Shown: in pieces, positions 54,556 through 61,693 of the stretch
Position numbering within the stretch: the first letter of the stretch is position 1
How the letters are laid out: every line of letters begins with the position of its first letter
Assembly: GCA_016211105.1 (NCBI GenBank)
Contig: JACQSX010000036.1
Coordinates: 32,758 to 96,757, forward strand
DNA length: 64,000 nt
DNA from: Acidobacteriota bacterium
GTDB lineage: Bacteria; Acidobacteriota; UBA6911; JACQSX01
Reading direction: 5' to 3'
Notes under the pieces: model-generated
Databases searched by the model: none
Told to the model about the DNA's origin: nothing
What the model saw: only the letters and a program-made list of their open reading frames with translations
Made by a program: the position numbers and the translations under genes

Positions 54556-54930
54556 CCTTGCCTTCTACCGCGACGGCCTGGGCCTGCCGACAAAAGGCAT
54601 CATCGGCACGGAATTTGAAGGCGGCGCCGTGGTGTTTTTCCACATGAAGGGCGGCCTGATACTGGCGCTCTGACCCAAAAAGGATCTCGCCAAGGACGCA
54701 AACATTGCCGTAACCCCGTCAAGCGCCGCAGAATTCAGCATCGGGCACAACGTCAAGACGAAAGCAGAAGTGGATGCGGTGATGCAGCAGGCGGAAAAGG
54801 CGGGCGCCAAAATCACCGATCCGCCCCACGACCGTTTCTGGGGCGGCTATGCAGGATATTTCCAGGACCCCGACGGCCACCTGTGGGAAGTCGCCTGGAA
54901 CCCCCAATTTCAAAATCGAGGAATAAGACC
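54556..54930 (+). pseudogene. VOC/glyoxalase-like gene, copy a (broken)
   Basis: Codes for FYRDGLGLPTKGIIGTEFEG, FFHMKGGLILAL, then TGA (54671-54673) where the intact copy has Trp, then AAEFSIGHNVKTKAEVDAVM and GGYAGYFQDPDGHLWEVAWN. The first 20 codons are lost at the joint with the hsdS remnant, and the last codons are frameshifted. Non-functional. Confidence 0.85.
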
Positions 54931-54975
54931 TATGCCCCCCTATATTCCAATACATCTCCTCCGCCTTTCCACATA

Positions 54976-55231
54976 GGAGAATGCGCAGGCACTCTTTCTC
55001 GAGGGGCGAATGAAAGCCGCCGGCGCCGCGCCGGCGCCTGGTCGATTTCGCCGGGGATTGGCTTCAAGAGAGAGCGAACACATCCAGAGGCACGGTCCTG
55101 ACAGGGCGGGTCTCGCCGTGGACCAGCCGGCGGACTTTCTCAGCGGTCTCGCGCGAAAACGTCGCCTCGCCACAACGCTGGCAGACCTGGGCGGGGACGT
55201 GCTCGACAAGAACGCGCCGCCCCTCCACCGT
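54976..55231. repeat. Duplicated segment, copy A (left part)
   Basis: About 255 bases that recur at 59961-60213 with scattered differences. It covers the end of a SLOG-like frame (minus strand, FHSPLEKECLRIL) and most of a YgiT-type zinc-finger gene. In copy A the zinc-finger gene is complete. Confidence 0.85.
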
Positions 55232-55294
55232 GAACACTTCACTGACGAACTCGGCTCGGGCGGCCTTGTTGCCACAGACCTGGCACTCAAACAT
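55064..55294 (-). CDS. YgiT-type zinc-finger protein (MqsA-like antitoxin), copy A
   Basis: 76 residues starting MFECQVCGNKAARAEFVSEV. FTVEGRRVLVEHVPAQVCQR with CGE gives the two CxxC pairs of a YgiT-type zinc finger. The C-terminal AEKVRRLVHGETRPVRTVPL looks like a short DNA-binding or toxin-contact tail. It follows a 73-residue gene by 9 bases, the arrangement of a toxin-antitoxin pair. Confidence 0.78.
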   Translation of the reverse strand: MFECQVCGNKAARAEFVSEVFTVEGRRVLVEHVPAQVCQRCGEATFSRETAEKVRRLVHGETRPVRTVPLDVFALS

Positions 55295-55303
55295 GGCTAT
55301 GCA

Positions 55304-55525
55304 TTACACCGCCTCGTTTCTCGATTCGTAAAGAACGCCGGTCAGAGTAGCTGTGGCCATCGCGTCGTCGATCCCCTTTCGGCCGTCGCGAAGCGACATG
55401 TGGTACCGTTCATGGCCCTTTTTCAGCGACGAGACATAAGCATGGATCTCGGGCTGCGTAAGGGCTTGCAGTCGCAGGGCTAATGAAACCTGGGTATGTC
55501 CTAACGTGCTTCTGTTTCGAGACAT
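55304..55525 (-). CDS. Candidate toxin partner of the YgiT-type zinc finger, 73 aa
   Basis: Starts MSRNRSTLGHTQVSLALRLQ, with ALTQPEIHAYVSSLKKGHER and MSLRDGRKGIDDAMATATLT. No family recognised; it is not clearly RelE, HigB or DUF4258-like. The 9-base gap to the zinc-finger gene and size make it a candidate toxin, an inference from position only. Confidence 0.5.
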   Translation of the reverse strand: MSRNRSTLGHTQVSLALRLQALTQPEIHAYVSSLKKGHERYHMSLRDGRKGIDDAMATATLTGVLYESRNEAV

Positions 55526-55591
55526 TACATCCCCTATGTGAAGTTTGGCGCCGACAACAGTAACAGCTTATCACGAGCGCCATTCTGGCGA

Positions 55592-55876
55592 TTAACGAAG
55601 CGCTCCGGCTTTCGCGCGCGTCCGTGTTGAGCGTGCTGTTGGAGGTCGCGAATGGTGCTCAGCATAGGCGTCGAGAAGCCGTCTAATCATCCTCTGATAC
55701 TGGGTGTTGTGTCTTCGCGCCTCCCTCTTGAAAAATTCGACGCTACGCTTGCTCAAAGCAATCGTAACCTTGACTCCTTCCTCACGGAATACGAGATCCT
55801 CTGGACGAGGAAGAAAGTCAGGAACGACCTTGAGGTTTCCGAGAGGTTCGTCGGTGTATCTGATTTTCGAGCTCAT
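55592..55876 (-). CDS. CopG/BrnA-type antitoxin
   Basis: 94 residues. MSSKIRYTDEPLGNLKVVPD is followed by VKVTIALSKRSVEFFKREAR and NTQYQRMIRRLLDAYAEHH, the ribbon-helix-helix part of BrnA-like antitoxins. It lies 20 bases downstream of a shortened brnT frame in the brnT-brnA order. The C-terminal tail is Arg/Thr-rich. Confidence 0.78.
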   Translation of the reverse strand: MSSKIRYTDEPLGNLKVVPDFLPRPEDLVFREEGVKVTIALSKRSVEFFKREARRHNTQYQRMIRRLLDAYAEHHSRPPTARSTRTRAKAGALR

Positions 55877-55895
55877 AAATTCTCCTACCTTTCCG

Positions 55896-55988
55896 TCAAT
55901 GGCCCGCGCCGAAGATTCGAATAACGTCGTTGCGATATGTGAAGCGGACCGTCACGACGCCGCTCTCGACGAACCGAGCCTTGACCAT
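55896..55988 (-). pseudogene. BrnT toxin with an exact 50-codon in-frame deletion
   Basis: A 30-codon frame MVKARFVESGVVTVRFTYRN, then DVIRIFGAGH and TGA. Compared with copy B (60506-60787), codons 7-56 are missing exactly in frame and the start and end match. The product lacks most of the toxin fold and is surely inactive as an RNase. The downstream antitoxin gene is intact. Confidence 0.82.
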
Positions 55989-56022
55989 AAGGCAAGGCTG
56001 GCTAGCACGGATCGGGGCATAT

Positions 56023-56042
56023 AGCCATACATTTGTATGGCT
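56023..56042. promoter_or_regulatory. Perfect palindrome upstream of brnT, copy A
   Basis: AGCCATACATTTGTATGGCT has two perfect 9-base arms around TT. It lies about 35 bases before the brnT start and recurs with one arm mismatch at 60818-60837, so it is a likely operator of the BrnA antitoxin. Confidence 0.7.
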
Positions 56043-56057
56043 CAAAAGCTGCGTTCT

Positions 56058-56088
56058 AACACCTTGCCCGGAAATTCCCCCAGTGAAT
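56058..56088 (+). repeat. Dispersed repeat, copy 2 (partial)
   Basis: AACACCTTGCCCGGAAATTC and CCCCAGTGAAT match copies 1 and 3. It borders the brnT promoter side of duplicated segment A and the start of the hicBA unit. Confidence 0.7.
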
Positions 56089-56174
56089 GCGGCTCTGTTA
56101 TGTTTTCTTGGCGTAGCCTTCACGAATTCCGCATTCGCGGCGCCTTGTGACGCAACCCGTCCGAATGGTACAGT

Positions 56175-56387
56175 ATGCCGGTGACCTTCATGATCGAGCT
56201 CGAACGCGAGGAGGACGGCCGCTGGCTTGCGGAAGTGCCCGCGCTGGCTGGCGTCATCTGCTACGGTCAGGATCGCGACGAGGCTATAGCCCGCGTCCAG
56301 GCTCTGGCCTTGCGGGTCATCGCCGAGCGCCTCGAACACCGGGAAGCACCTGCCGAACTGCTGAACGTTACCTTCAAAGCCGCGTGA
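56175..56387 (+). CDS. hicB: HicB family antitoxin
   Basis: 70 residues. MPVTFMIELEREEDGRWLAE with VPALAGVICYGQDRDEAIAR is the degenerate RNase-H-like HicB fold (E...G.W.AEVPALxGxxxxGxxxxEA). It is followed by the toxin with a GTGA overlap. Toxin-second order (hicB-hicA) differs from the common hicA-hicB. Confidence 0.86.
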   Translation: MPVTFMIELEREEDGRWLAEVPALAGVICYGQDRDEAIARVQALALRVIAERLEHREAPAELLNVTFKAA

Positions 56388-56596
56388 GCCACTGGCCATC
56401 CGCAAAGGCGCGGCGCGTTTTCGCCGCCCTGTTGCGTGCTGGCTGGCAGGTCAAACGTGTGTCCGGTTCCCACCGCACCCTCTTTCGTCCCGGCTGGCCC
56501 GACTTCGTTTTTGCGTTCCATGATGAAGAAGAGATTGGGCCTCGAATGCTAGCCCGCATCGCGAAGCACACAGGCCTGAAGCCCGAGAACCTGTGA
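56384..56596 (+). CDS. hicA: HicA family mRNA interferase toxin
   Basis: About 70 residues from a GTG start overlapping the hicB stop. ARRVFAALLRAGWQVKRVSG with SHRTLFRPGWPDFVFAFHDE has the double-stranded-RNA-binding HicA layout with the catalytic His in GSHR. The end is LARIAKHTGLKPENL. It is followed 12 bases later by VOC copy b. Confidence 0.86.
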   Translation: MSHWPSAKARRVFAALLRAGWQVKRVSGSHRTLFRPGWPDFVFAFHDEEEIGPRMLARIAKHTGLKPENL

Positions 56597-56608
56597 CGAA
56601 CAAATATA

Positions 56609-57028
56609 TGAAACCCCGAATCAGCGTCATCACCCTGGGCGTCAGCGACCTTGAAAAATCCCTCCCCTTTTACCGCGACGGCCTGGGCCTGCCGACAGAA
56701 GGCATCGTCGGCGCCGAATTTGAAGGGGGCGCCGTGGTCTTTTTCCACATGAAGGGCGGCCTGATCCTGGCGCTCTGACCCAAAAAGGATCTCGCCAAGG
56801 ACGCAAAGGCGCCGGTCGCCGCGCCAAGCCCCGCAGAATTCAGCATCGGGCACAACGTCAGCACCAAAGCAGAAGTGGATGCGGTGATGCAGCAGGCGGA
56901 AAAGGCTGGCGCCACAATCACCGATCCGCCGCATGACCGCTTCTGGGGTGGCTATGCAGGATATTCCAAGAGCCCGACGGCCACCTGTGGGAAATGGCCT
57001 GGAACCCTCAATTCAGAATCGAGGACTA
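56609..57028 (+). pseudogene. VOC/glyoxalase-like gene, copy b (nonsense plus frameshift)
   Basis: MKPRISVITLGVSDLEKSLP starts normally. TGA at 56776-56778 replaces the Trp codon of the intact copy, at the same position as in copy a. Further on a one-base loss in GGATATTCC shifts the end (KSPTATCGKWPGT). The N-terminal 57 residues could still be made, but not a whole domain. Confidence 0.85.
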
Positions 57029-57183
57029 GCCCGGATTACTCATGTGTTTTCAGTTGCTATGCGAAAAGCCGTCCAAGACCATGTCTACGTCTAGACCACC
57101 TCGACGAGTACGTCTAGGTGAAGCCGTCCACAACAACGAGACCTGCTTCAGAATGTCATCATCTTGGTGTTAATGGGAATCTA

Positions 57184-57227
57184 AAAGTGACCCACCTCAG
57201 GCGCCTAAAATGGCCCTGGGTCACTTT
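57184..57227. repeat. Inverted repeat, possible mobile-element end
   Basis: AAAGTGACCC (57184-57193) and GGGTCACTTT (57218-57227) are perfect inverted copies around 24 bases. The next bases repeat part of the centre in reverse (CTCAGGCGCC and TTTCAGGCGCGCC). It may be an operator or a relic of an insertion sequence end. The rest of 57029-57306 holds no gene. Confidence 0.4.
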
Positions 57228-57306
57228 ACGTACGCGAGGTGGTTCACCTTTCAGGCGCGCCGGTTATCAACTTGCCCATGTGCCCCGTCCTGGTACATTT
57301 TTTTGC

Positions 57307-57603
57307 TCACCACACCTTTCTAAGGTTTTCCAAACTGGCAAGATAGTCCTCTTTCTCCAGATTGCTCTCAACACGGAATTCTGAAAGTGTCGTCATCATC
57401 TGACCAACTGGAAGGCCGGCAAGTTCTGCAGCCTTGCCGAGAGATACCTCTCCCTTCTTATATTTCTCGACGGCAAGCATCACGCGGCCTTTGTAAACCA
57501 GCTCTCTGACGGCTTTTGAAACATCGCCTTTTTCTTCCTTGGACAGACGGTTCAAAAATTCGAAATTCTCCTCGTCGATCCGTATGCTCATGGTTCGCGT
57601 CAT
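57307..57603 (-). CDS. UPF0175-type antitoxin
   Basis: 98 residues. MTRTMSIRIDEENFEFLNRL begins a small ribbon or helical part. YKKGEVSLGKAAELAGLPVG is the HTH of UPF0175 proteins, followed by LSEFRVESNLEKEDYLASLE. It is translated from a start overlapping the PIN toxin stop by four bases (ATGA). Confidence 0.83.
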   Translation of the reverse strand: MTRTMSIRIDEENFEFLNRLSKEEKGDVSKAVRELVYKGRVMLAVEKYKKGEVSLGKAAELAGLPVGQMMTTLSEFRVESNLEKEDYLASLENLRKVW

Positions 57604-58103
57604 TTTCCTCCCTCCAATCTCGTTCTCGCATCTGCGATGATACTGTCCCCGTAGCGGCCGTACCGCTCCAGGGCTCGAAGCTTTGCAAGCGCCACTTCTT
57701 TTTCGATGAGCCCTCTCTCCCGCATCCTAACCAGTATGTTAATGGCGGTCGTGAATGGCAGCCTGAGCAACTTGCAGGCGTTGATGCCGTTTCTGTCGTC
57801 GATGCCCACAAACATAGCTTTCCCTGAAAGAGCCAACACAATCGCTTCCGCCTCGCCCTTTCCCAGCATGAAGTCTCCGCGAATCTTCTGGTACAGCCGG
57901 CCTTTCTTCAATCGCTTAACGGTGATCCGTTTCTCGCGAACTGCTTTTCCAATGAGGAGCGCATCTAGCGATTTCTTGGCTTCACAGCATTCACGCTTGA
58001 CTTCATCTGGGATCAGAACCTTTTGGCCGACTGACTCGAGGAAACTGTCGAGCAGTTCTGTCTTTGCCAGCAGTATGAGTGTCGAGGCGTCAAGGATTAT
58101 CAT
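57600..58103 (-). CDS. PIN-domain protein (DUF3368 type), toxin of UPF0175 pair
   Basis: 167 residues. MIILDASTLILLAKTELLDS starts the PIN fold (catalytic Asp). Further acidic residues are in LGKGEAEAIVLALSGKAMFV and GIDDRNGINACKLL. The C-terminal INILVRMRERGLIEKEVALA is the DUF3368 helical end. The toxin comes first in this operon and the antitoxin second, as is usual for this pair. Confidence 0.85.
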   Translation of the reverse strand: MIILDASTLILLAKTELLDSFLESVGQKVLIPDEVKRECCEAKKSLDALLIGKAVREKRITVKRLKKGRLYQKIRGDFMLGKGEAEAIVLALSGKAMFVGIDDRNGINACKLLRLPFTTAINILVRMRERGLIEKEVALAKLRALERYGRYGDSIIADARTRLEGGK

Positions 58104-58233
58104 TATTACACTTTATTACATCTGTAGTTTATGAATTGTCTGGGTGGGAAGTCAACGCACAAATCCTGAATAACAGGGAAGACGTTAGCTGACTTGATTG
58201 GCCCCTCATCCTCCAACACAGACGAACAAATAC

Positions 58234-58656
58234 ATGAAACCCCGAATTAGCGTCATTACCTTGGGCGTCAGCGACTTGGAAAAATCCCTTACCTTCTACC
58301 GCGACGGCCTGGGCCTGCCGACAAAAGGTATCATCGGTACTGAATTTGAAGGGGGCGCCGTCGTGTTCTTCCACATGACGAACGGCTTGATCCTGGCGCT
58401 CTGGCCCAAAAAGGAGCTCGCCAAGGACGCAAGGGTGCCGGTCGCCGCGCCAAGCGCCGCAGAATTCAGCATCGGGCACAACGTCAAGACGAAAGCAGAA
58501 GTGGATGTGGTGATGCAGCAAGCGGAAAAGGCTGGCGCCACAATCACCGATCCGCCCCACGACCGCATTCGGGGCGGCTATGCAGGATATTTCCAAGACC
58601 CCGATGGCCACCTCTGGGAAGTCGCCTGGAACCCCCAATTTAAGATCGAGGAATAA
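58234..58656 (+). CDS. VOC/glyoxalase-like protein, copy c (intact)
   Basis: 140 residues. MKPRISVITLGVSDLEKSLT and FYRDGLGLPTKGIIGTEFEG begin one beta-alpha-beta module, and GHNVKTKAEVDVVMQQAEKA with GGYAGYFQDPDGHLWEVAWN form the second. The metal position Glu in HLWEV is kept. LALWPKKELAKDA shows Trp at the place of the stops in copies a and b. DRIRGGYAG has lost the FW of the other copies. Substrate unknown. Confidence 0.85.
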   Translation: MKPRISVITLGVSDLEKSLTFYRDGLGLPTKGIIGTEFEGGAVVFFHMTNGLILALWPKKELAKDARVPVAAPSAAEFSIGHNVKTKAEVDVVMQQAEKAGATITDPPHDRIRGGYAGYFQDPDGHLWEVAWNPQFKIEE

Positions 58657-58735
58657 GGTGCGATAAGCCCACCTGCCCTTTATCTTCCAATTCGGCGCCA
58701 GCGTCTTCTCCGCCGCACTTTGATTCCGGACTGTC

Positions 58736-58807
58736 GCAAACCCCGACCATGTTCAAACCCAAAACCGAATGAATCCAACACCTTGCCGAGAAATTCCCCC
58801 AGCGAAT
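58736..58807 (+). repeat. Dispersed repeat, copy 3
   Basis: Same order as copy 1: GCAAACCCCGACCATGTTCA, then the shared CCAACACCTTGCCGAGAAAT part. The frame is interrupted by TGA where copy 1 has CGA, and after the repeat it continues as LLEEAVKEPRIRTC. No full gene follows. Confidence 0.7.
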
Positions 58808-58897
58808 CCTTCTTGAAGAGGCGGTGAAGGAGCCCAGAATCAGGACTTGTTGAGATAAGGCTGTTGCGATAAAGCTTGACTGAAATTCAGGCAGCGT

Positions 58898-58943
58898 GTT
58901 ACAAAACGTAGGTATTTATAAATATACACCTACGTTAAGTAAC
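58898..58943. promoter_or_regulatory. Long palindrome upstream of abiEi, likely its operator
   Basis: GTTACAAAACGTAGGT (58898-58913) and ACCTACGTTAAGTAAC (58928-58943) are 16-base arms with two mismatched pairs around 14 AT-rich bases. It lies 8 bases before the abiEi ATG. AbiEi antitoxins autoregulate through inverted repeats upstream of their gene, so this fits an operator. Confidence 0.7.
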
Positions 58944-58951
58944 ACTAAGCC

Positions 58952-59353
58952 ATGAGATCTAAAACGCAAAAAGTCCTACAAATAATGCGTCATTCCGGCG
59001 TCCTACGCCCCAGAGATCTAGCCCGCCATAGGATCCCCCGAGAGCACCTCCGGCGTCTAGTAGAACAAGGACGAGTGGAGCGGGTCGGACGTGGGCTCTA
59101 CACTCTGCCGGGAGCTACTGCGAACGAAAACCAAACTCTCGCCGAGGCTTGCAAGCGCGTTCCCCACGGCATAATCTGCCTGCTCTCAGCACTGCGCTTT
59201 CATAATCTCACGACACAGAATCCCTTTCAGGTTTGGATCGCAATTGATCCGAAGGCAAGACGGCCCAAGGTAGAAACCCTATCGCTCCGCATTGTGCGTA
59301 TGTCGAGCGCCGCTCTGAAAACCGGCGCCGCGCCTCCTGGTCTACCCTCGTGA
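58952..59353 (+). pseudogene. AbiEi-type antitoxin, C-terminally truncated
   Basis: MRSKTQKVLQIMRHSGVLRP, DLARHRIPREHLRRLVEQGR and VERVGRGLYTLPGA form the winged-helix DNA-binding part of AbiEi. ACKRVPHGIICLLSALRFHN and VETLSLRIVRMSSAAL continue the family. The frame then changes (KTGAAPPGLPS) at a deletion joint and ends. The DNA-binding half may still be made and could bind its operator; the toxin-related C-terminal domain is lost. Confidence 0.75.
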
Positions 59354-59741
59354 GGCTGTGGTGGCTGAAAAATTCCACGCGATGGTGATACTGGGAATCG
59401 CGAACAGCCGTATGAGGGATTTCTTCGATATCTGGTTTCTTAGCCAACGTTTCGCATTCTCTGGTACTCGATTGTGCTCAGCGATCCAGGCCACATTTGA
59501 TCGAAGAAAGACGAGATTGCCTGTTCAGACCCCTGTTGCTCTAACTTCAGAGTTCTATGAGGATCCTGGCAAGCAACGGCAGTGGCAAGCATTTCTCAAA
59601 CGGGCGGGTCTGTACGACCAAAGGGAACCACTTAATCAGATAGCTGAATCACTGCAGTCTTTCCTTCTATCGCCGATTGGTGCTCTGCTCGGCTCGATGC
59701 AGTTCAAGATGACGTGGCCGCCGACCGGCCCCTGGCATTGA
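59343..59741 (+). pseudogene. AbiEii-type nucleotidyltransferase toxin, C-terminal remnant
   Basis: In a frame different from abiEi, YPREAVVAEKFHAMVILGIA, NSRMRDFFDIWFLSQRFAFS and TRLPVQTPVALTSEFYEDPG match the C-terminal half of AbiEii toxins (AEKFHAMVxLGxxNSRMKDFYD). The nucleotidyltransferase motif half is missing. It is fused to the abiEi fragment, so one deletion removed the end of the antitoxin and the start of the toxin. Confidence 0.78.
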
Positions 59742-59880
59742 AGTCGCACCATCTCAGGCCGCTCACCAAGAATTTACCTCCGGGCTTCATTTAACTGCTG
59801 GATCGCTCAGGGTCTCCCCGGAATCCAAGTTCCGATCGAAGAACTTCCAGTCCACTCGATGGCGGAGGCGTAGCCATTAT

Positions 59881-60003
59881 TCACGCTTTAATCACACGAT
59901 GGACGCGCATTCCTTCTATAGCCCGAGCCAAGCAGACGATGATGGGCTGCTTTCCACGCTGGAGAATGCGCAGGCACTCCTTCTCAATGGGCGAATGAAA
60001 TCC
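59881..60003 (-). pseudogene. SLOG/DprA-like remnant, copy B
   Basis: The frame reads FHSPIEKECLRILQRGKQPI, IVCLARAIEGMRVHRVIKA and TGA. The pattern HSPIExxCLxxLLRGxQPVIxCPARxxEGMR is familiar from SLOG-like (DprA-related) proteins, but I am not certain of the family. In copy A only the first part is present (to 54976). Confidence 0.4.
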
Positions 60004-60213
60004 GGTGGGCCCGCCGCCGGCGCCTGGTCGATCTCGCCGGGGATTGGCTTCAAGAGAGAGCGAACACATCCAGAGGCACAGTCCTGACAGGGCGGGTCTC
60101 GCTGTGGACCTGCCGGCGGACTTTCTCAGCGGTCTCGCGCGAAAACGTCGCCTCGCCACAACGTTGACAGACTTGGGCGGGGATGTGTTCGACCAGCACG
60201 CGCCGCCCCTCCA
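59961..60213. repeat. Duplicated segment, copy B (left part)
   Basis: Matches 54976-55231 in the same orientation. Here the zinc-finger gene has lost its N-terminal part at about 60213. Confidence 0.85.
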
Positions 60214-60215
60214 CA
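60050..60215 (-). pseudogene. YgiT-type zinc finger, copy B (5' end lost)
   Basis: The frame VEGRRVLVEHIPAQVCQRCG, EATFSRETAEKVRRQVHSET and RPVRTVPLDVFALS is 90 percent or more like copy A, but the first CxxC and the start are gone and an unrelated sequence (HHH) leads in. Confidence 0.75.
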
Positions 60216-60321
60216 TGGTGATGCGACACATCGCGAAGATTGGAATCAACTCCCTCGGTGCCGTGACCACGCTTGTCTTGAACGGCTATCGGCGCCTTCA
60301 ACGAAGCGTGGAAATGTTGAT

Positions 60322-60555
60322 TCACTTTGCCGCGTATCGCCCCTTGCCCGCCTGATTCTGTCTTCTCGTCTGTCTCTCCTGGACAAGGGATTCCCAATCC
60401 ATGACGTCGGTCATTTCCCGAGGGCTGGCGTCGCTGCAACTGAACCTCGCGTTGTACATATCGAAGGGCGATTTGTACCGACGTTCGTAGACGCCGATCC
60501 GGCGATCAATCTCCTTGGTGGACAGCGTAGCATAGTTGATTTCTTGCCGCTTTCG
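60322..60555 (-). pseudogene. Antitoxin-like fragment joined to brnT copy B
   Basis: A frame reading TKEIDRRIGVYERRYKSPFD, MYNARFSCSDASPREMTDVM and DWESLVQERQTRRQNQAGKG before TGA. It resembles small antitoxin-like proteins (YERRFxxSSxEFxxxF...DxxEWxxLxx) that occur with DUF6516-type toxins. It has no start of its own; the joint lies at the brnT end. Identification is tentative. Confidence 0.45.
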
Positions 60556-60787
60556 GTCCGAGGATTCGAATAACGTCGTTGCGATATGTGAAGCGGACCG
60601 TCACGACGCCGCTCTCGACTAAGCCAAAACAGTAATACCGCCGCTCACTTGAGCTGTGGGAGAGGTCCTCCGCGATGACACGGTGTGGGTCGGCGAACGC
60701 GAATTGCGTCATCGCGAACGGGACGCCATGTTTTTCTTGGTTCTCCCGATCCTTTCTCGGATCCCACTCGAACCGAGCCGTGACCAT
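60506..60787 (-). pseudogene. BrnT family toxin, copy B (C-terminus altered)
   Basis: MVTARFEWDPRKDRENQEKH, GVPFAMTQFAFADPHRVIAE and SERRYYCFGLVESGVVTVRF with TYRNDVIRIL match BrnT (RelE-like RNase). After IRIL the family continues with a short GAGYWRKGRK-like end; here it runs into PKAARNQLCYAVHQGD from a joint with another gene. Most of the fold is intact, so weak activity cannot be excluded, and no antitoxin follows. Confidence 0.75.
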
Positions 60788-60817
60788 AACGTAAGGCTAG
60801 CACGGATCGAAGCATTT

Positions 60818-60837
60818 AGCCATATATCTGTATGGCT
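60818..60837. promoter_or_regulatory. Palindrome upstream of brnT, copy B
   Basis: AGCCATATATCTGTATGGCT matches the copy A palindrome except for the middle and one arm base. It lies at the same distance from the brnT start. Confidence 0.6.
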
Positions 60838-61043
60838 CCTAGGCTGCGTTCTCGCGACCTGTAATACCTTGGCCACCTTGGCCATGTGTTCTCCTAGGCG
60901 GAGCTTTAACCAAGAAAATTACCAGAGACAACCCCCGGTCAATTTGCTCCAACTCGCCGGTCTCGACAGCAAGTTCTTATCTATGCCATTATCGTCGAAA
61001 GATTTATTAACCTTGACGCCTTGAGGCTTGACGGGTGAATAGG

Positions 61044-61367
61044 ATGCCGATCAAGACACAGAAACGTAACTCATTGAATCGACGCAGAATTCTGGCTCTT
61101 CTGCAGCGGCACGAAGACGTGCTTAGGCAATACTCGGTCAAGCACATAGGGCTTTTGGGCTCTTATGCCAGAGGGGAACAGAGAAAGCGCAGCGATATTG
61201 ATTTTCTCGTCGAGTTTCGCGAACCAACTTTTGACAACTTCATGGACCTTGCGTTCTACCTCGAAAAGATTCTGGGCAAACGGGTGGAGCTTGTCACCGA
61301 AGGCGGGATGAGCCGTCGCATCAGGCCCTTCGTCGAAAAAGAGGTGAAGTGGCATGAAGTCCGATGA
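61044..61367 (+). CDS. MNT-domain nucleotidyltransferase (MntA-type antitoxin)
   Basis: 107 residues from MPIKTQKRNSLNRRRILALL. The nucleotidyltransferase signature GLLGSYARGEQRKRSDIDFL (GS...DxD) is complete, followed by LEKILGKRVELVTEGG. MntA enzymes AMPylate the HEPN toxin next door. It overlaps hepT by 14 bases. A GTG at 61035 is an alternative start. Confidence 0.85.
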   Translation: MPIKTQKRNSLNRRRILALLQRHEDVLRQYSVKHIGLLGSYARGEQRKRSDIDFLVEFREPTFDNFMDLAFYLEKILGKRVELVTEGGMSRRIRPFVEKEVKWHEVR

Positions 61368-61693
61368 AGTCTTTGTGGCGCACATTCTCGACGAGTTGAA
61401 CTTTCTCCTGCGGAGAACGGGCGGACTGCATTACGAGACTTTTGCTCGGGACGAAACTCTTACACGCGCCTGCGTGAGGAGCCTTGAAGTGATTGGCGAG
61501 GCAGTCAAGAACCTCTCCCCTGATTTTCGACGCAGGCACAAGGACTTTGAGTGGAAGAAGATTGCTGGTCTGCGGGACCGGCTCATTCACGGCTACTTTC
61601 GTAGACTTAAAGGTGGTGTGGAATGTGATACAGGAGCGGGTACCGGAACTCAAGGCGCAGGTGGAGCAATTGCTGAAACAAACGAAACACTAA
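61354..61693 (+). pseudogene. HepT-like HEPN toxin with a frameshift after the active motif
   Basis: MKSDEVFVAHILDELNFLLR, ACVRSLEVIGEAVKNLSPDF and GLRDRLIHGYF carry the R-x4-H-x-Y RNase motif. Directly after HGYF the frame changes to RRLKGGVECDTGAGTG, while the next frame reads VDLKVVWNVIQERVPELKAQ and ends EQLLKQTKH before TAA, the normal HepT end. So one indel lies at about 61605. The main frame is open to 61782 with a nonsense tail. Confidence 0.82.

Noticed and set aside
54671..56778. TGA in VOC copies a and b as selenocysteine or recoded Trp
   Set aside because: No selenocysteine insertion hairpin is evident, copy c has TGG, both broken copies carry other damage, and genes in the window end with TGA.
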